This document shows positions 53,087-63,054 of a stretch of 64,000 nt of DNA, piece after piece. The notes beneath the pieces are model-generated. The model worked only from the letters and a program-made list of their open reading frames with translations. It was not told the origin of the DNA and ran no database searches. A program made the position numbers and the translations under genes. This DNA comes from Micromonospora nigra (lineage in GTDB: Bacteria; Actinomycetota; Actinomycetes; Mycobacteriales; Micromonosporaceae), in the NCBI RefSeq assembly GCF_900091585.1, contig NZ_FMHT01000003.1, forward strand, positions 1,969,501 through 2,033,500, given 5' to 3'. Each line of letters starts with the position of its first letter. Position 1 is the first letter of the stretch.

Positions 53087-54631
53087 GTGAACGCACCGAA
53101 GGTGAGCGTGGTGGTTCCGGTGTTCAACGCCGAGACACACCTCGACAGGCTCGTGGAATCGTTGCTGCGCCAGTCGCTGCCGGCCGGCGACTTCGAGGCG
53201 GTGTTCGTCGACGACGGATCGACCGACGGCACGGCGGCCCGGCTGGACGCGCTGGCCGCGACCCACCCGCACCTGCACGTGCTGCACATCCCGAACTCCG
53301 GCTGGCCGTCGCGCCCCCGCAACCTGGGCATGGCGCAGGCCCGCGGGGAGTACGTGTTCTTCGCCGACGACGACGACTGGTTCGCCGACGAGGCCCTGGA
53401 GCGCCTGTACGGGTACGCGCGGGCCAACGACGCCGACATCGCGGTCGGGAAGATGGCCGGGCACGGCCGCAACGTGGCCCGGGAGCTGTTCCGCACCGAC
53501 CAGCCCGACGCCACCCTGGAGAACACCCCGCTCATCGACAGCCTGACCTGCCACAAGCTGTTCCGTTCGGGGTTTCTCGCGGAGCACGACCTACGCTTCC
53601 CGGAGGGTGGCCGGAGACGGCTGGAGGACCACGCCTTCGTCACCCGGGCGTACCTGCTGTCGAAACGCACCAGCGTCCTGGCGCACTACACCTGCTATCA
53701 CCACGTCCGACGCCGCGACGGCGGGGGCGTCACCGCCACCCGACTGGTGCCCGCCGACTACTTCGCGCGGCTGCGCGAGACCCTCGACATCGTCGACGCC
53801 CACGTCGGGCCGGGTCCGCTGCGCGACCGGCTGCACCGCCGGTGGCTACGCAACGAGATGGTCAACCGGCTGCGCGGCAAGCGGCTGCTCGACGCGCCGT
53901 CGGAGTGGCTGGACCAGGTCGCGGCGGAGGTACGCGCGATCATCCGGGACCGCTTCGCCCCCGGGGTGGCCGCCGGTCTGCCGCCGCTGCCGCGCATCGT
54001 CGCCGAACTGGCCGGACAGGGCCGGGTGGCGGACCTGCGCCGGCTCGCCGAGTGGGAGGTCGGCGTCCGTGCCCGAGCGCGCCTGCGGGGGTACGACCTG
54101 ACCGGCAGCACCCTGACGGTGAGCGTCGCCGCGCACCTGCGCTCGGGCCGCGATCCGATCGTCGACGCCGGGCGGGACGGCCGGGACCGGCTGGTTCTTC
54201 CCGTCGACGGCCTCGACCCCGAGCTGCTGGACGTCACCGGTGCGCTGGCGCAGGCCCGGCTCGACCTCGTCGCCCGGCGGCAGGAGACGGGAGACGAGGT
54301 TGCCCTGCCGGTCGCGGTGGAAGCCCGGCGGGTCACCGACACCGCCGGCGCGACGCACGTCGTGCACCGCGGCAGCGTGGCGGTGGACTTCGCCGCCCTG
54401 AACTCCGGCCGGACGGAGGGCGCCTGGACGTTGCGGGCGCGGATCCAGCACTCGGGGTGGACGCAGGACGCGCGCCTGCCGTTGCGCGTCTTCTGCCCGG
54501 CCGACGGCGCCGCCCCTCAGGTGACCGACCAGCGCCCGGACGAGGAGCCGGGACGCTGGGTCCGGGTACGCGCTGCGGTGCGCCGGCTGCTGCGACCCGC
54601 GACGGGCCGCCCGGGGAGCACGGATCGGTAA
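53087..54631 (+). CDS. Family 2 glycosyltransferase
   Basis: 514 residues from GTG 53087 (Shine-Dalgarno GGAAGGA; the longer frame to 53045 is rejected). GT-A fold: VSVVVPVFNAETHLDRLVESLLRQSL, FVDDGSTDGT, and RNLGMAQARGEYVFFADDDDWF with the DXD-type metal site. RRLEDHAF may hold the catalytic acid. Residues ~330-490 form a beta-rich C-terminal domain like those of wall-polymer synthases. Sugar and acceptor unknown. No membrane helix. Confidence 0.9.
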   Translation: MNAPKVSVVVPVFNAETHLDRLVESLLRQSLPAGDFEAVFVDDGSTDGTAARLDALAATHPHLHVLHIPNSGWPSRPRNLGMAQARGEYVFFADDDDWFADEALERLYGYARANDADIAVGKMAGHGRNVARELFRTDQPDATLENTPLIDSLTCHKLFRSGFLAEHDLRFPEGGRRRLEDHAFVTRAYLLSKRTSVLAHYTCYHHVRRRDGGGVTATRLVPADYFARLRETLDIVDAHVGPGPLRDRLHRRWLRNEMVNRLRGKRLLDAPSEWLDQVAAEVRAIIRDRFAPGVAAGLPPLPRIVAELAGQGRVADLRRLAEWEVGVRARARLRGYDLTGSTLTVSVAAHLRSGRDPIVDAGRDGRDRLVLPVDGLDPELLDVTGALAQARLDLVARRQETGDEVALPVAVEARRVTDTAGATHVVHRGSVAVDFAALNSGRTEGAWTLRARIQHSGWTQDARLPLRVFCPADGAAPQVTDQRPDEEPGRWVRVRAAVRRLLRPATGRPGSTDR

Positions 54632-54688
54632 GCGATCCGTAAGCGGCCGGAACCAACCGCCGGGGGCGGCAGCGGGAAGACTGTCCCC

Positions 54689-55252
54689 ATGCTCATCCGT
54701 CTGTTCCGCAGTCCGCTCGCCTGGGTCGCGATCACCGTACTCACCGCCGGGGCCGCGCTCGGCCTCTACTGGTTCCAGCCGTGGAAGCTGGTCACCGACG
54801 CGGAGGTCGACGAGGAGTTGAGCGTGGTCGCCACGGCCGCGCCGCCGTCGGCCTCCGACACCGCGCCGGCCACGGCGTCCGCCCCGCCGGCCGGGCCGGT
54901 CGTGGTGAGCGCCGGCGGCTTCGTCACCCACGAACACGACACCTCGGGGGACGCGCGGATCGTGCGCACCCCCGAGGGGCGGCACCGGCTGGAACTGGTG
55001 GGGCTGGACACCTCCAACGGGCCCGACCTGCGGGTGTGGCTCACCGACCAGCCGGTACGCGAGGGCGAGGCCGGCTGGCACGTCTTCGACGACGGCCGCT
55101 GGGTCGAGCTGGGCCGGCTCAAGGGCAACCGCGGCAACCAGGCGTACGACATTCCCGCCGACGTCGACCTCGCCGGCCTGACCAGCGTCTCGATCTGGTG
55201 CAAGCGGTTCGCCGTCTCGTTCGGCGCGGCCCCGCTGGAACCGGCCGGCTGA
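54689..55252 (+). CDS. DM13 domain protein, membrane-anchored
   Basis: 187 residues. One N-terminal membrane helix (LAWVAITVLTAGAALGLYWF), then an Ala/Pro-rich linker. An extracellular DM13 domain follows: GLDTSNGPDLRVWLTD, LGRLKGNRGNQAYDIPADVDLAGLTSVSIWCKRFAVSFGAAPL. DM13 has been proposed to act in redox or adhesion at the cell surface; the conserved Cys in WCKRF is present. Separated by 57 bp from the glycosyltransferase gene, possibly cotranscribed. Confidence 0.85.
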   Translation: MLIRLFRSPLAWVAITVLTAGAALGLYWFQPWKLVTDAEVDEELSVVATAAPPSASDTAPATASAPPAGPVVVSAGGFVTHEHDTSGDARIVRTPEGRHRLELVGLDTSNGPDLRVWLTDQPVREGEAGWHVFDDGRWVELGRLKGNRGNQAYDIPADVDLAGLTSVSIWCKRFAVSFGAAPLEPAG

Positions 55253-55435
55253 CCCCGTCGCCGGCGCGCGTCACCGTCGTCCGGGTGGCGGTCCTTCCCG
55301 TTGCCCTGCTGGGGGCCGTCGGCCCCCTCGGGCCCGCCACCACCTGCGGGCGGGGCGGGCCCGAGGAGTGGCGCTCTCGACCGATCGGCGGCCGGCTGCG
55401 AAACTGTGTGCCGGTCGGCGCGAGTTGGGGGTCTG

Positions 55436-56965
55436 ATGAGCAACGGGTGGATGCTGCCCGACGAGGTGCTTCGGGACGCACCGGCGTACACGCCGCGTCC
55501 GGGGGAACTGGCCGACCTGGAGCTGCTGCTGACCGGCGGGTACGCGCCGTTGACCGGGTTCCTGACCCGTGCCGACCTGGTCTCGGTCAGCCGCCGTGGC
55601 CGGCTGATGGACGACAGCCCGTGGCCGGTGCCGGTGACCCTCCAGGTGCCGTCGGCGCTGGCCGAGAAGCTCGACCCGGGCGACCCGGCCCGCCGCACGG
55701 TGGTGCTGACCGACGGCGAGGGCGCCCCGATCGCCGCGCTGGACGTCGCCGACGCCTGGCCGGTCCGCGAGGGGGTGGCCGCCCTGGGCGGCCCGGTCCA
55801 CCGGCTCGGCGACGGCGGTCACGGGCCGTTCCAGCGGCTGCGCCGCACCCCCGCCGAGATCCGCTCGCTGCTGCCCGCCGGCCGGGTGCTCGGCGTGGTG
55901 GCCGACCGGCCGCTGCACCGGCCACAACTGGCCCAGATCGCCCACGCCGCCCGCACCCTGGCCGCCCACCTGCTGGTGATGATCCCGGTCGGTGAGGAGG
56001 GCTCCGGCGGACTGCCGTCGGAGGCGCTGGTGCGCAGCATCTTCGCCGCGCGGGACCGGATGCCCCCGGCCACCCTGGTCGCCGTGCCGTTGGCCCGACG
56101 GCGGGACGAGATCAGCGACGCCCTGCTGCGGGCGCGGGTCTCCGCCGCGTACGGGGTGACCCACCTGCTCTCCACGGGCGAGATGCTCTCCGGTGCGGGC
56201 CTGCGGGTGCTGGTGCCACGGGAGTTGGCCTACGACAACCGGGACGGGCAGTGGCGCTGGCGGGAGGACATCCCGCCGCGCAACCGGCGGCTGGCGCTGA
56301 CCCAGGCGGAGATCGACGATCTGCTGGACCGCGGTTTCCCGCTTCCCGAGTGGCACACCCCACCGGCGGTGGCCAAGGAACTGGTGCGGGCCCGGCCGCC
56401 GCGCCGCCACCGCGGCCTGGTGGTGTTCCTCACCGGGCTGTCCGGCTCCGGCAAGTCGACCATCGCCCGGGGGCTGGCCGACGCGCTGCGGGAACAGGGC
56501 GAGCGGACGGTCACCCTGCTCGACGGCGACGTGGTTCGGCGGGAGCTGTCGGCCGGGTTGGGCTTCAGCAAGGCCGACCGGGATCTCAACGTCCGCCGGA
56601 TCGGCTGGGTGGCCGCGGAGATCGCGCGGCACCGGGGGGTGGGCATCTGCTGCCCCATCGCCCCGTACGCGCAGGCCCGGGCCACCGCTCGGGAGATGGC
56701 GGTGGCGGCCGGGGCCGGCTTCGTGCTGGTGCACGTGGCGACGCCGCTGGCCGTGTGCGAGCAGCGTGACCGCAAGGGCCTGTACGCGCGGGCCCGGGCG
56801 GGCCTGCTGACCGGGATGACCGGCATCGACGACCCGTACGAGGAGCCCACCGACGCGGACGTGGTGGTCGACACCGCACACCTCAGCGTGGACGACGCCG
56901 TGCAGGCGGTTCTGCACCACCTCACCGAGACGGGTTGGGTCGAGCCGCGCCTGCCGGGCGTCTGA
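55436..56965 (+). CDS. APS kinase fused to a degenerate ATP-sulfurylase domain
   Basis: 509 residues from ATG 55436 (GGGGG 5 nt upstream). Residues ~1-320 are sulfate adenylyltransferase-like, with a PUA-like start (LLTGGYAPLTGFLTRADL) and VLGVVADRPLHRPQ where active enzymes have a N-P-x-H-x-x-H loop: H161 is kept, but the second His is Q164. Residues 330-509 are an intact adenylylsulfate kinase: P-loop GLSGSGKST (333-341), LLDGDVVRRELSAGLGFSKADRDLN, FVLVHVATPLAVCEQRD. APS kinase activity is likely; sulfurylase activity is doubtful. Confidence 0.88.
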   Translation: MSNGWMLPDEVLRDAPAYTPRPGELADLELLLTGGYAPLTGFLTRADLVSVSRRGRLMDDSPWPVPVTLQVPSALAEKLDPGDPARRTVVLTDGEGAPIAALDVADAWPVREGVAALGGPVHRLGDGGHGPFQRLRRTPAEIRSLLPAGRVLGVVADRPLHRPQLAQIAHAARTLAAHLLVMIPVGEEGSGGLPSEALVRSIFAARDRMPPATLVAVPLARRRDEISDALLRARVSAAYGVTHLLSTGEMLSGAGLRVLVPRELAYDNRDGQWRWREDIPPRNRRLALTQAEIDDLLDRGFPLPEWHTPPAVAKELVRARPPRRHRGLVVFLTGLSGSGKSTIARGLADALREQGERTVTLLDGDVVRRELSAGLGFSKADRDLNVRRIGWVAAEIARHRGVGICCPIAPYAQARATAREMAVAAGAGFVLVHVATPLAVCEQRDRKGLYARARAGLLTGMTGIDDPYEEPTDADVVVDTAHLSVDDAVQAVLHHLTETGWVEPRLPGV

Positions 56966-57006
56966 CCTCCGGGGTCGCCCTTCCCGGGTCGCCGGGCACC
57001 CGCTAG

Positions 57007-57026
57007 TGTTCGCTATTGTTCGAACA
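57007..57026. promoter_or_regulatory. Candidate DeoR operator upstream of deoR-galT
   Basis: TGTTCG (57007-57012) and the palindrome TGTTCGAACA (57017-57026) lie about 75-95 bp before the deoR start. Short GTTCG repeats of this type are typical DeoR-family targets. Confidence 0.5.
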
Positions 57027-57099
57027 CGTTTGACCGCGTGCTCGGCTTGGCCGCCACGTCGGCGACCTCGCCGCGCGGCGGCCACGGGAAGGGCGGCGG

Positions 57100-57890
57100 A
57101 TGCTCGCGCAGCAACGGCAGGCGGCGATCCTGGACCGCGTCCGGGCGGCCGGCGGGGTACGCGTCACCGAGCTGGCCGCCGAGTTCGGCGTCTCCGACAT
57201 GACCATCCGGCGCGACCTCGACCTGCTGCACGACCGGGGCCTGCTGGCCAAGGTGCACGGTGGGGCTACGCTCACCGGCCCGGGTTCCACCGACGAACCG
57301 GGCTTCCACGCCAAGTCGGTGCGACAGTCCGCCGAGAAGGCCGCCATCGCCGCCCGCGCCGCCACGCTGGTTCGCCCCGGCGCGGCCGTCGCGCTGTCCG
57401 CCGGCACCACCACGGCGGAACTGGCCCGCCACCTGGTGGACGTGCCGGGGCTCACCGTGGTCACGAACTCCCTGCCGGTCGCCGAGATCCTGCACGCCGG
57501 TGGCCGCGACGACCAGACCGTGGTGCTCACCGGCGGCGTGCGCACCCCCTCGGACGCCCTGGTCGGGCCACTGGCCGTCGGGGCCGTCCGCTCACTGCAC
57601 CTGGACATGCTCTTCCTCGGCGTGCACGGGATCACCGAACGGGCGGGCTTCACCACCCCGAACCTGATGGAGGCCGACACCGACCGGGCTCTCGTCGCGG
57701 CGGCCGACCGGCTGGTGGTGCTCGCCGACCACACCAAGTGGGGCACCGTGGGCATCTCGTCGATCGTGCCGCTGGGCGCCGCGCACCTGCTAATCACCGA
57801 CGACCGGTTGCCGACCGAAGCCCGTCGGACACTCGCCGAGCAGGTGGGCGAACTGGTGGTCGTGCCCGGGGCGGAACGAGGGGTGGCGCA

Positions 57891-57894
<4 letters not shown>
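57100..57894 (+). CDS. DeoR/GlpR family transcriptional regulator
   Basis: 264 residues, Shine-Dalgarno GGGAAGGGCGG. N-terminal DeoR helix-turn-helix RQAAILDRVRAAGGVRVTELAAEFGVSDMTIRRDLDLLHDRGLLAKVHGGA; C-terminal sugar-phosphate-sensing domain with LSAGTTTAELAR, VTNSLPVAEIL and DHTKWG. It probably represses its own operon and responds to a galactose-pathway intermediate, inferred from coupling to galT (GTGA overlap). Confidence 0.93.
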
Positions 57895-58967
<1,073 letters not shown>

Positions 58968-59264
58968 GCCGCGCGGGCGAGGCCGGGCGCGGGCACGAGG
59001 CCGGGCGCGGGGGCCCGGGACAGGGCGCGGGGGGCCCGGGACAGGGCCCCCCGCAGGGAAGGGACGGCTGGCAGTGCACGACAGCCGGGAAGGCTGGCTG
59101 ATCGGCACTCGTGCCGCGAGGCGACCGCGGTCAGCCTCCTGGACGCGACTGGCATCTCGTCCACCCAGGTCAACGAGGCGCGCCGAACGAAGTGACGCGT
59201 ACTGCGTGTCACTGCCCCGACACGCCGACCGGCCGGGCCGGGCACTCCCCCGGTCGAACACGAC
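58968..59264. other. Gene-free region between galT and icd
   Basis: The first 90 bases are G-rich repeats (gaggccgggcgcggg, gggcccgggacagggc twice). Further on AGTGAC and GTCACT flank about 11 bases (59192-59214). No gene or tRNA was recognised. Confidence 0.5.
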
Positions 59265-59293
59265 GGAGCCCGCCGGGGGTGCCGGCGGGCTCC
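59265..59293 (-). terminator. Terminator of icd
   Basis: Perfect 12-bp stem GGAGCCCGCCGG (59265-59276) and CCGGCGGGCTCC (59282-59293), 5-nt loop, 17 bp past the icd stop. Confidence 0.85.
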
Positions 59294-59309
59294 GGGTGCG
59301 GTGCGGCGC

Positions 59310-60527
59310 TCAGGCGGAGAGCCGGCGCGCCAGGTTCTCGTCGAGTGCGTTCATGAACTCGTCGGTGGTCAGCCACGGGGCGTCGCGCGAGATGAGCAGC
59401 GCGAGGTCCTTCGTCATCTGGCCACCCTCGACCGTGTCCACGATGACCTGCTCCAACGTGTTGGCGAACTCGGTCACCGCCGGGGTCTCGTCCAGCTTGC
59501 CCCGGTGGGCCAGGCCCCGGGTCCAGGCGTAGATCGAGGCGATCGGGTTGGTCGAGGTCTTCTCGCCCTTCTGCCACTGCCGGTAGTGCCGGGTGACGGT
59601 GCCGTGCGCGGCCTCCGCCTCGACGGTACGGCCGTCGGGGGACAGCAGCACCGAGGTCATCAGGCCGAGCGAGCCGAAGCCCTGCGCGACGGTGTCCGAC
59701 TGCACGTCACCGTCGTAGTTCTTGCAGGCCCAGACGTAGCCGCCCTCCCACTTCAGGGCGGCGGCCACCATGTCGTCGATCAGCCGGTGCTCGTAGGTGA
59801 TGCCGGCGGCGTCGAACTCCGACTTGAACTCGTTCTCGAACACCTCGGCGAAGATGTCCTTGAACCGGCCGTCGTACGCCTTCAGGATGGTGTTCTTGGT
59901 CGACAGGTAGACCGGGTAGCCCCGGTCCAGGCCGTACCGGAACGACGCCCGGGCGAAGTCGCGGATCGACTCGTCGAAGTTGTACATGCCCATGGCGATG
60001 CCGCCGCCGGGGAAGTTGGCGACCTCCATCTCGACGGGCGCGGAGCCGTCGGCCGGGGTGTAGGTGATGGTCACCGTGCCCGGGCCGGGAACGACGAAGT
60101 CGCTGGCCTTGTACTGGTCGCCGTGGGCGTGCCGGCCGATGATGATCGGCTTGGTCCAGCCGGGTACGAGCCGCGGCACGTTGGACATGATGATCGGCTC
60201 GCGGAAGACCACACCGCCGAGGATGTTGCGGATGGTGCCGTTCGGCGACCGCCACATCTTCTTGAGGCCGAACTCCTCCACCCGGGCCTCGTCCGGGGTG
60301 ATGGTCGCGCACTTGACGCCCACGCCGTGCTGCTTGATGGCGTTGGCGGCGTCGATCGTGACCTGGTCGTCGGTGGCGTCACGGTGCTGGATCGACAGGT
60401 CGTAGTAGTGCAGGTCGACGTCGAGGTAGGGCAGGATCAGCTGCTCCCGGATCTGCTTCCAGATGATCCGGGTCATCTCGTCGCCGTCGAGCTCTACGAC
60501 CGGGTTGTTTACCTTGATCTTCGCCAT
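59310..60527 (-). CDS. icd: NADP-dependent isocitrate dehydrogenase
   Basis: 405 residues, the homodimeric eukaryote-like type. [50 protein letters not shown] (isocitrate-binding Ser), [34 protein letters not shown] and [27 protein letters not shown] with the NADP-specificity region. Makes 2-oxoglutarate and NADPH in the TCA cycle. Shine-Dalgarno AGGAG. mdh lies upstream on the same strand. Confidence 0.97.
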   Translation of the reverse strand: MAKIKVNNPVVELDGDEMTRIIWKQIREQLILPYLDVDLHYYDLSIQHRDATDDQVTIDAANAIKQHGVGVKCATITPDEARVEEFGLKKMWRSPNGTIRNILGGVVFREPIIMSNVPRLVPGWTKPIIIGRHAHGDQYKASDFVVPGPGTVTITYTPADGSAPVEMEVANFPGGGIAMGMYNFDESIRDFARASFRYGLDRGYPVYLSTKNTILKAYDGRFKDIFAEVFENEFKSEFDAAGITYEHRLIDDMVAAALKWEGGYVWACKNYDGDVQSDTVAQGFGSLGLMTSVLLSPDGRTVEAEAAHGTVTRHYRQWQKGEKTSTNPIASIYAWTRGLAHRGKLDETPAVTEFANTLEQVIVDTVEGGQMTKDLALLISRDAPWLTTDEFMNALDENLARRLSA

Positions 60528-60687
60528 CGGCCGGCGCTCCTCTCAGGGGACACGTGCTCAAGCAGTACGAGCGTACTGGAAACAGCCCTCCGCCCCCCAC
60601 CCGACCTCCCCCTTCCACCCCGCGCCCCACCGCGGCGATCATGAAGCCGTTGCCATTCCACCGGCACGTCGCAGGCGATGACTACAC

Positions 60688-60710
60688 GATCACCGCGCGG
60701 TGGGGTGATC
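60688..60710 (-). terminator. Terminator downstream of mdh
   Basis: Stem GATCACC (60688-60694) and GGTGATC (60704-60710) with a 9-nt GC-rich loop, 66 bp past the mdh stop and ahead of icd. Confidence 0.5.
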
Positions 60711-60775
60711 ACCCGGCGGAGGGAGCGAGGGACAGGGAGTGGAGAGGGTGGTGGGGTAGGTCGGCGCGCGTGGGG

Positions 60776-61726
60776 CTACATGCTGGCGACGTCGGCCTGC
60801 TTGGCGCGGACGGCTTCGGCGGCCTCCTTGAGGCTGGCCAGCTCGTCCGCGTCCAGGTCGGTCTCGACGACCTTCTTGACGCCCTCGGCCCCGATCTGGG
60901 CCTCGACGCCCAGGTAGACGCCGGAGATGCCGTACTCGCCGTCCACCCAGGCGCACACCGGCATGACCGCACCGGAGTCCTCCGCGACGGCCTTGGCCAT
61001 CCGAGCGGCGGCGGCCGACGGGGCGTAGTACGCGGAGCCGGTCTTCAGCAGCGCGACGACCTCGGCACCGCCGTTGCGGGTCTTGACGACCAGCTCCTCG
61101 ATCTGCTCGGCCGGCATGGCCTCGCGCAGCGGCTTGCCGTTGACGGTGCTCTGCGAGGGCACCGGGACCATCGTGTCGCCGTGCGAACCCAGCGTCAGGG
61201 TCTTGACGGACTTCACCGGTACGTCCAGCGCCTCGGCGACGAAGTTGGTGAACCGGGCGGTGTCGAGCATGCCGGCCTGGCCGAGCACGCGGTTCTTCGG
61301 GAACTGCGTGGCGAGCTGGGCGAGCGCGGTCATCTCGTCCAGCGGGTTGGAGACGACGATGACGACGGCGTTCGGGGCGTACTTGGCGACGTTCTCCGAG
61401 ACCTGGCGGACGATCTTGGCGTTGGTCTCCAGCAGGTCCATCCGGCTCATGCCCGGCTTGCGGGGCAGCCCGGCGGTGATGACGACGACGTCCGAGCCCT
61501 CGATGGCCTCGTACCCCTCGCCGTTGGGGCCGGTGGTCACGCCGACGAGCTTGGTCTCGAAGCCCTCGATGGCCCGCGACTGGTTGAGGTCCAGGGCGAG
61601 GCCGGCGGGCTTGCCCTCCACGATGTCGGTGATCACGACGGTGTCGAAGACGTCGTACTCGGCGAGGCGCTGCGCGGTGGTGGAGCCGTAGAAACCGGCG
61701 CCGACGACAGTGACCTTCTTACCCAT
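60776..61726 (-). CDS. mdh: Malate dehydrogenase (LDH-like type)
   Basis: 316 residues. NAD-binding VTVVGAGFYGSTTAQRLAE with ITDIVEGKPAGLALDLNQS; substrate loop GLPRKPGMSRMDLLETNAKIV with two Arg; VSNPLDEMTALA; catalytic His in LGSHGDTMVPVPSQSTV. This is the LDH-like MDH class also found in other bacteria and archaea. Shine-Dalgarno GGGAGTGGGA. Oxidises malate to oxaloacetate; neighbour of icd. Confidence 0.96.
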   Translation of the reverse strand: MGKKVTVVGAGFYGSTTAQRLAEYDVFDTVVITDIVEGKPAGLALDLNQSRAIEGFETKLVGVTTGPNGEGYEAIEGSDVVVITAGLPRKPGMSRMDLLETNAKIVRQVSENVAKYAPNAVVIVVSNPLDEMTALAQLATQFPKNRVLGQAGMLDTARFTNFVAEALDVPVKSVKTLTLGSHGDTMVPVPSQSTVNGKPLREAMPAEQIEELVVKTRNGGAEVVALLKTGSAYYAPSAAAARMAKAVAEDSGAVMPVCAWVDGEYGISGVYLGVEAQIGAEGVKKVVETDLDADELASLKEAAEAVRAKQADVASM

Positions 61727-61799
61727 GGTCGTCCCACTCCCTGATACCAGTCGGTTTTCCGGACCGTATCAGTCATCCTGGCACCGAACGGGCCAGGGG

Positions 61800-62058
61800 C
61801 GGCGGCCGTCGCCGGGATGGGGTGAACGTCACCGTCGTCCGTCGGGATGGGGCGAACGTCCCCGTCGTCCGTCGGGCCCGGCTGTCGGCGGGCGGCCACC
61901 GCACGTCACGACCGGGCCGGCAGCCCTCCGCCCCCGACCGGGCCACGCGCCGCGACCGGCCGCGAGCCCCGCCCGCCCCTGCCACGCGCCGCGAACCGAC
62001 CGTCAGCCCGGCCGGGGCCACGCGCCGCGAACCGGCCGTCAGCCCCGCCAGCCGGCCG
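61800..62058. repeat. Intergenic tandem repeats between folD and mdh
   Basis: The 332-bp gap carries two repeat sets and no gene. One is a gtccgtcgggatggggcgaacgt-like unit of about 33 bp (61803-61880). The other is gccacgcgccgcga at 61942, 61981 and 62017 (39 and 36 bp apart), followed by ccggccgtcagccccgc at 62032 and 62052; the last copy includes the folD stop codon. Confidence 0.75.
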
Positions 62059-62919
62059 TCAGCCCCGCTCGGCGCGCTCCACCACGTTGGTCAGCAGCAT
62101 GGCCCTGGTCATCGGCCCGACGCCACCCGGCATCGGCACCAGCGCGCCGGCGACCTCGGCGACCTCGGGGTCGACGTCGCCGGTGTAGCGGCCCTTGCCG
62201 TCCTGGCCGACCACCCGGGTGATGCCGACGTCGACCACGACGGCACCGGGGTTGACCATGTCGCCGGTGAGCAGGCCGGGAACCCCGGCTGCCACGATGA
62301 CGATGTCGGCGGCCCGGGTGTGCGAGGCGAGGTCGAGGGTGCCGGTGTGGCAGAGGGTGACAGTGGCGTTCTCGCTGCGCCGGGTCAGCAGCAGCCCGAG
62401 CGGGCGACCGACCGTGTTGCCACGCCCCACGACGGCGACCCTGGCACCGCGCAGCGCCACGTCGTGGCGGCGCAGCAGTTCGACGATGCCGCGCGGGGTG
62501 CAGGGCAGCGGCCCGTCGTAGCCGAGGACGAGACGGCCCAGGTTCACCGGGTGCAGACCGTCGGCGTCCTTGTCCGGGTCGATCAGCTCCAGGACCCGCT
62601 GGGTGTCCAGGTGGGCCGGCAGGGGCAGCTGGACGATGTAACCGTGGCAGGCCGGGTCGGCGTTCAGCTCGGCGAGGACGGCGTCGACCTGATCCTGGGT
62701 GGCGTCGGCGGGCAACTCCCGCCGGATCGAGGCGATACCCACCTCGGCGCAGTCGCGGTGCTTACCGTTCACGTACGCCTGGGAGCCGGGGTCAGCACCC
62801 ACCAGCACCGTACCCAGGCCGGGGGTGATCCCGCGTTCCGCCAGTGCCTTGACCCGCGTCCGCAGCTCGTCCTTGATCTCCGCCGCAGTGGCCTTACCGT
62901 CCAGAACCGTCGCCGTCAC
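62059..62919 (-). CDS. folD: Methylenetetrahydrofolate dehydrogenase/cyclohydrolase
   Basis: 286 residues from GTG 62919. [14 protein letters not shown] with the catalytic Lys (usually YVxxKxKxxxxxGI), [42 protein letters not shown] and [15 protein letters not shown]. It interconverts 5,10-methylene- and 10-formyl-THF, the formyl donor for PurH encoded just upstream on the same strand. A hairpin lies between the two genes. Confidence 0.96.
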   Translation of the reverse strand: MTATVLDGKATAAEIKDELRTRVKALAERGITPGLGTVLVGADPGSQAYVNGKHRDCAEVGIASIRRELPADATQDQVDAVLAELNADPACHGYIVQLPLPAHLDTQRVLELIDPDKDADGLHPVNLGRLVLGYDGPLPCTPRGIVELLRRHDVALRGARVAVVGRGNTVGRPLGLLLTRRSENATVTLCHTGTLDLASHTRAADIVIVAAGVPGLLTGDMVNPGAVVVDVGITRVVGQDGKGRYTGDVDPEVAEVAGALVPMPGGVGPMTRAMLLTNVVERAERG

Positions 62920-63011
62920 GCCCTGATCGTCTCACGCCCCTCGGCGACGTTCCGCAGGACCTCTCCGACCGGCCGGGCGGCCCGCCGGGTGTCGGCCCGC
63001 CGGAAGCCAGG

Positions 63012-63041
63012 AAGCGGGCCCGCCGGGTGGCGGACCCGCTT
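63012..63041 (-). terminator. Terminator downstream of purH
   Basis: Stem AAGCGGG(C)CCGCC with GGCGG(A)CCCGCTT (63012-63024 and 63029-63041), one mismatch, 4-nt loop, 14 bp past the purH stop. Confidence 0.75.
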
Positions 63042-63054
63042 TCCGGGCGGCTCG

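Noticed and set aside
59060..59220. Possible tRNA or small RNA in the galT-icd gap
   Set aside because: No acceptor stem or T-arm consensus could be paired; only short dyads are present.
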